From Rhizophagus irregularis (Eukaryota; Glomeromycota; Glomeromycetes; Glomerales; Glomeraceae): a stretch of DNA of 64,000 bases. The DNA is taken from the NCBI RefSeq assembly GCF_026210795.1, contig NC_089430.1, positions 5,208,001 to 5,272,000 of the forward strand, in the 5' to 3' direction. The notes beneath the pieces are model-generated. The model had not been told where the DNA came from. It was given only the letters and a program-made list of their open reading frames with translations, and ran no database searches. Positions 60,012 through 64,000 of this stretch are shown here, one piece after another. Position numbers and translations under genes: made by a program. Position 1 is the stretch's first letter. Each line of letters starts with the position of its first letter.

Positions 60012-60652
60012 TTAATAATTTGATTTTATTATATAATTTTATGTACTTTAGTGATATTATTAATAGATTTTTTTTAAATAAATTTTGACTAAGTTCAATT
60101 AACACGTTTTTTTTATTTACAATTGAAAATCGTATATTAACACAAGAACAAATTAGCAGCAATATTCTTTACTTTGACCCTGCCTTTATTAAAAAGAATT
60201 CTTACTTTTGGTCAAGTGGTTTTTGTTAGAATGAGAAAATTTGCGTTTTGTATTTTTATATATATACCCTATAAGAAATATGTATACGGAAAGGATACGT
60301 TTTGTACACATTTTTTGTACGTTTCTATAGATTCCGTATACAAATTCCGTATATTTTTATTTTTATTGAACAGTAATAGTTAGCGAATACAAATTTTATA
60401 AACATATCAAAAATGAAAAAGTAAAATAAAAAAATGAACTAAACTATCAGAAGAATCTACTTCGACGGTGGGGCAATTAAATACGAAACTATTAAAGATA
60501 TAACCAACTACACCTAAAAACCATTTCATTAATTAACCCACTACCTCCCATACACTAGCCGAAACTTGGTAAGTTGAAGCCCGCCCTGCAGAAGAAAGTA
60601 AAATTGACCCTATAAAATTATATAAATCAAACTACTAAAATCTACGATGGCG
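60012..60652. other. Intergenic and probable 3' UTR of the retrotransposon
   Basis: From about 60440 to 60652 the base composition is less AT-rich (CTTCGACGGTGGGGCAATTA, GAAGCCCGCCCTGCAGAAG) and lies just downstream of the retrotransposon stop codon on the minus strand, as expected of its 3' UTR. No poly(A)-type tail or target duplication could be defined. The 69-codon plus ORF at 60174-60383 is not believed. Confidence 0.45.
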
Positions 60653-62454
60653 CTACGAAGTAAGATTAGTATAAAATTCTATTATATTTTTACCAAAATA
60701 AATATAATTCCTAACACTATCTAAAGAATCATAATGAATAATATTATTATTACTACTATTATTACTAGGTAATGAACGAACGCTTTTGAATTCTAATTTT
60801 TTCTTTTTAGTTAACCCTATAGAACGTTCAAATTCCTTCAAATACGAACACCTTGGAATCCAAACTTCTTCGAATATCGTATTAAAAATAAACTGTCTCA
60901 TTTGAACCAAAACATCGACAACATTTTTCTTTGTAGTCCAGGAATTCAATAATTCTGAAAGCGACATAGGTATAATACCTTTAATCAAGTCAATAAAAGT
61001 AAACACGTTAGGATCATAAGATATATCCCATATATCAAGTGCCATAAGAGCATTAAAATCTTGTATATTATCATTATATTCTAATATCCAAGTCAAGAGA
61101 TGATTAATAGTTTTATCTCTAATGTTGTTAATAATATCATAATGACCACTACATGTCCAGACATGATTAAAGGTTTCGTCTTGTAGACCACATATAGGGC
61201 ACATCCAACCATCATATAAATCAAGCAATGATTTCTTCATCTGTTCAATTGTAGGAATTTCTTCAATTAACAAGTGAACTTTTTGAGCTTTCATTTTAGA
61301 AGAAGAAACAGAAGTTTCATTGTTATTTATGTCACAATTTAAACAACTAAATGTGGATGTCCAGTCAACTTCTAATGTACGATATTTAGAATTTCTATTC
61401 AAATTAACAAATTTCTCTAATCCTTTGTAGTTGCAAATATTTTTCAAAAATGAGCGCAGCTTATTTTCAATAATAATCCCATTCCAACAAGGAATAACTT
61501 TCATCATACAAGCGTTCTGTCGAAAAACTATATAGCGATCCTGATCAGCATGTGCAAGTTTCGCCAAATTATCTACATAATTATTACCCATATCATCACC
61601 ATGAGCAACTACCTTAAACATTTCCACATGCAAGTTCAATGTTAATATAATTCTACATAAAATAGACCATAAGAAATTATTATTAGCCTTGAAATATTCT
61701 CGTGAGGTTTGAGAAAACCTTGATTTCTTTAATTTTTCAAACTGAGTAATTATGTTAAGCGAATCTGTGTTAATTCTAACTTTACTATTTTTTGGAACAA
61801 CGCTTAATGCTAAAAGAACAGCTAATAATTCTCCTCTATATGCAGAAGGCCATTTATCAATAGTAGAATAAAATTTGACGTGAGGTATATCAAACAAATC
61901 ACTAATCTGAGCGAAGGCGCAGCTAATACTACATTGTTCAGTACCTAATTCTATTAATGAACCGTCAGTGTAAAACTCAAAAATATAATAATTATTATTG
62001 TTAAAAGGAGCTAATGTTCGTTGGATAGTTAATAAGTCATTTCTTGAAGTTGAAGAATCTAACAATTCCAAAATTATGTTATCTTGTATTTGTGGAGAAA
62101 TTACGTGATTTTGCGTTAACGCTCGATGTATAATATCATATTTCTTTTTCGCAAAATCAAAAATGTTAAAAATATTAAATTCTATTAAGTTTGTAGGTTG
62201 ACTAGGTGCAAATTGAGAATCTGTTAACAATGGTACTAAACATTCCCAGTCAGCAGAAAATGTACAAGGTGATCGTGTTGATAATGATGCATTAGCAGCA
62301 CATCCATATTCCATACATTGATATATATAAGTATGTGTATCAGTACATTTAGACATATCAATATGAAAATGTTTAATAATAGGTCGTTGTGTTTCATCTA
62401 TTCCTTGAATTTTACCAATAACTACGGAGTTAAATTGTGAATTATAAACTGCTA
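60653..62454 (-). CDS. RNase H and zinc-knuckle part of the non-LTR element
   Basis: Open from about 62454, with the first ATG at 62356 (567 residues from there). RNase H signature residues, numbered from that Met, are Asp131 (YTDGS), Glu176 (RGELLAV), Asp198 (NTDSLNII) and Asp262 (NNYVDNLAKLA), the last preceded by VVAHGDD. The domain would remove the RNA strand during target-primed reverse transcription. About residues 388-407 hold CPICGLQDETFNHVWTCSGH, a C-x2-C-x8-H-x4-C zinc site of the RT-associated type. The reading frame is -1 relative to the RT block and continues open upstream of the ATG, so it probably belongs to the same polyprotein. Confidence 0.75.
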
Positions 62455-64000
62455 TTAAAGATCTATTTTTTTAGTAATATTATATGATCGAGGCTCTTCC
62501 ACATTGTCAACACGAGCGCTAAACAATTGTGTTATATTATGATTCAAATGAACACCATCTGAAGTAATTAAATTTCTAATATCAGAATACCATTTAGTTT
62601 CTTTCCGTTGTGAAAAAACAGGAATATAAGCCTTAATAAGTATTTCTTTCCATAATAATAAACGAGATTTATCACCCGAAATAATTTGATCTAAAAATAA
62701 AATATTTTTTTCACGAAGTCTCTTCCTATGTTTAGAATAATATGCATTATCTACCACATCTTCTAAAGGAATTTGACCACCTTTGATTGTTGGAAAAGTA
62801 TTAATATCTAAATTTTCTAACGAAATATTATTATCGTAACATAATAGAAGCATATTAAGGATATAATTATTTTTTCGTGTATGCGGAACACGATTATAAG
62901 GAAGTTTTTCTATCAATGGACGCGATGTCCATAATTGATCCTGTAAGGACTTTAAGTGAATTTCAGTAACTTTTCCTAATAGACCATTGTCGTTAAGTTG
63001 AATACAAAAATCTGTAATTTTGGATTGAAGTTGATTATCGTAAAAATCTCTATATCCATATATATATGGATTATCGAGTATAGCGTTAGGCGCAGAACGA
63101 GCGAATTTTAATTTGTTTTTAAACATCCTTCTAAAAGGAATAATTAAAGCTTCTGTTTGAGTTTTCGATAAAGCCATAACTTGCGACCAGTATTCAACTC
63201 TAGGAACGATAATTCTATTAAATATATATAAAATATGTTTATCAGTAATCTTCTTTTTGTACATAAGATTAACTAGATGATCTATTTCATTCTTGATCTT
63301 GAACATCAAATAATTTCCGTCATGTTTAATATTGAAATATACTTCCAGGATACACATAGGTTTGTGTGGATGTTTGGCTTTAATATTAATTTCTTCACGA
63401 CCAAACTTGATTAAAATTTTGTCATTATAATTATGAGAATATCTACGCTTCTCAGTTGTAGTCCTCATCATAAGCTCAGACTTTTCTTTGTTGATTTGAA
63501 TATCGTTAAGGCGATAAAATGTATCAGCAATGTATAACAACTTTTCCAATTTTGATTTTTCATCAGTAATCCATTGAGTATCATCCATGTACGCCATAAC
63601 GGAAACATGTTGTTGATTGAATACACCTTCTTCTTGAACCACTGATTTTGATATACAAGAAATATTATATCCCAATTGTTGTTGGTCAATTTCTGCCAAA
63701 AGAGGATCGTAATAAATATACCAAAGCAACGGTGAAATAACTTCTCCTTGATTGATTCCTGTAAGAACATCATAAGGTGCAGTTTTTCCATACGCAGTGA
63801 TAACTTGATTTTTTCTATCTTTAAAAAGCTCTAAAATAAGGGACGAAAAATCGTTAGGAATTTTAATTCTATCCATCGCTTTTCTGAGTTGAAAGATGTT
63901 CACACGATCATAAGCCTTTCCCATATCCTGAGAGAGTATCCATAATTCATTATTATTATCGATTGAATCTTGAATAACTTCGTTCATAATCCTTATCGGT
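62455..64000 (-). CDS. Reverse transcriptase part of the non-LTR element (partial)
   Basis: Open from the window edge to the stop at 62455. Numbered from the Met at 63987, motif A is SQDMGKAYDRV (Asp21), motif B is GINQGEVISPLLW (~78-90) and the catalytic motif C is AYMDD (132-136). Fingers and the upstream domain lie beyond position 64000. The block ends TKKIDL-stop immediately after the A-run where the RNase H frame takes over, so the stop may be an artefact of a 1-nt indel. Length and motif integrity suggest an active-looking polymerase domain. Confidence 0.8.
   Translation of the reverse strand, partial: PIRIMNEVIQDSIDNNNELWILSQDMGKAYDRVNIFQLRKAMDRIKIPNDFSSLILELFKDRKNQVITAYGKTAPYDVLTGINQGEVISPLLWYIYYDPLLAEIDQQQLGYNISCISKSVVQEEGVFNQQHVSVMAYMDDTQWITDEKSKLEKLLYIADTFYRLNDIQINKEKSELMMRTTTEKRRYSHNYNDKILIKFGREEINIKAKHPHKPMCILEVYFNIKHDGNYLMFKIKNEIDHLVNLMYKKKITDKHILYIFNRIIVPRVEYWSQVMALSKTQTEALIIPFRRMFKNKLKFARSAPNAILDNPYIYGYRDFYDNQLQSKITDFCIQLNDNGLLGKVTEIHLKSLQDQLWTSRPLIEKLPYNRVPHTRKNNYILNMLLLCYDNNISLENLDINTFPTIKGGQIPLEDVVDNAYYSKHRKRLREKNILFLDQIISGDKSRLLLWKEILIKAYIPVFSQRKETKWYSDIRNLITSDGVHLNHNITQLFSARVDNVEEPRSYNITKKIDL

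Larger units (their letters stand above)
60653..64000 (-). mobile_element. Non-LTR retrotransposon, 5' end beyond the window
   Basis: Two consecutive minus-strand coding blocks encode a reverse transcriptase then an RNase H plus a Cys/His motif, the order found in I/Tad-type non-LTR (LINE) elements. They are separated by a frame change at a run of seven A residues (about 62464-62470). No endonuclease part is visible because the window ends inside the RT domain. No LTRs are seen. The coding regions are otherwise intact, so the copy is young or nearly functional. Confidence 0.8.

Noticed and set aside
63468-63791. 107-codon minus-strand ORF inside the RT region
   Set aside because: Alternate-frame shadow of the reverse transcriptase ORF; it lacks RT motifs.

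Overview
The window looks like nuclear DNA of an arbuscular mycorrhizal fungus, Rhizophagus irregularis or a close relative. It is very AT-rich, its genes have short AT-rich introns, and it carries a fungal non-LTR retrotransposon. Above all it contains tyrosine-kinase-like (TKL) genes with the signatures I associate with this lineage: WTSGN leader, EWIPYDRF, HRDLHIGN, TDMGLC and SYIAPE/PYIAPE. The species is inferred from family knowledge; no search was run.

Layout. 3.4-5.1 kb: a two-exon cytochrome P450 (+). 11.1-15.7, 23.9-32.5 and 39.9-46.0 kb: three giant paralogous kinase genes, all on the minus strand, called A, B and C here. 49.8-50.1 kb: a small Arg-rich protein (-). 53.3-54.4 kb: a PB1-domain protein (+). 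54.8-56.9 kb: a nine-exon NAD kinase with a PB1-like N-terminus (+). 58.7-60.0 kb: a six-exon secreted or type I membrane protein (+). 60.65-64.0 kb: a non-LTR retrotransposon, RT plus RNase H (-), cut by the window end. Between these lie MITE-like elements, T-rich low-complexity DNA, segmental duplications and relics of further kinase copies.

The main discovery is the architecture of the three kinase genes. Each is a first exon followed by a tandem array of about 410-510 bp exons, then one catalytic C-lobe exon and a small tail. Gene A has 6 N-lobe modules, gene B 15 and gene C 9. Every module exon is bounded by phase-0 splice sites, so any number of modules can be included or skipped without changing frame. 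Each exon is circularly permuted: it starts with the beta4-beta5/hinge part of a kinase N-lobe, then runs through a Cys-containing leader and beta1-beta3/alphaC, so complete N-lobes form only across exon junctions. Only the module next to the C-lobe keeps a GGF-type glycine loop together with a canonical A-L-K lysine. Upstream modules are degenerate in the loop (usually KDEFGEV) and have mostly VNLK. Fully spliced, A gives 1242 codons of protein and B 2461, both with perfect frame closure. C carries one nonsense codon and one 1-nt deletion. In genes A and C the tail is itself built from 45-48-nt phase-1 mini-exons.

The kinase blocks are segmental duplicates. A related 5' flank of up to about 3.6 kb lies upstream of A, B and C, with two further orphan copies. 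At least three solo 3'-end fragments of kinase genes lie elsewhere, indicating birth-and-death turnover.
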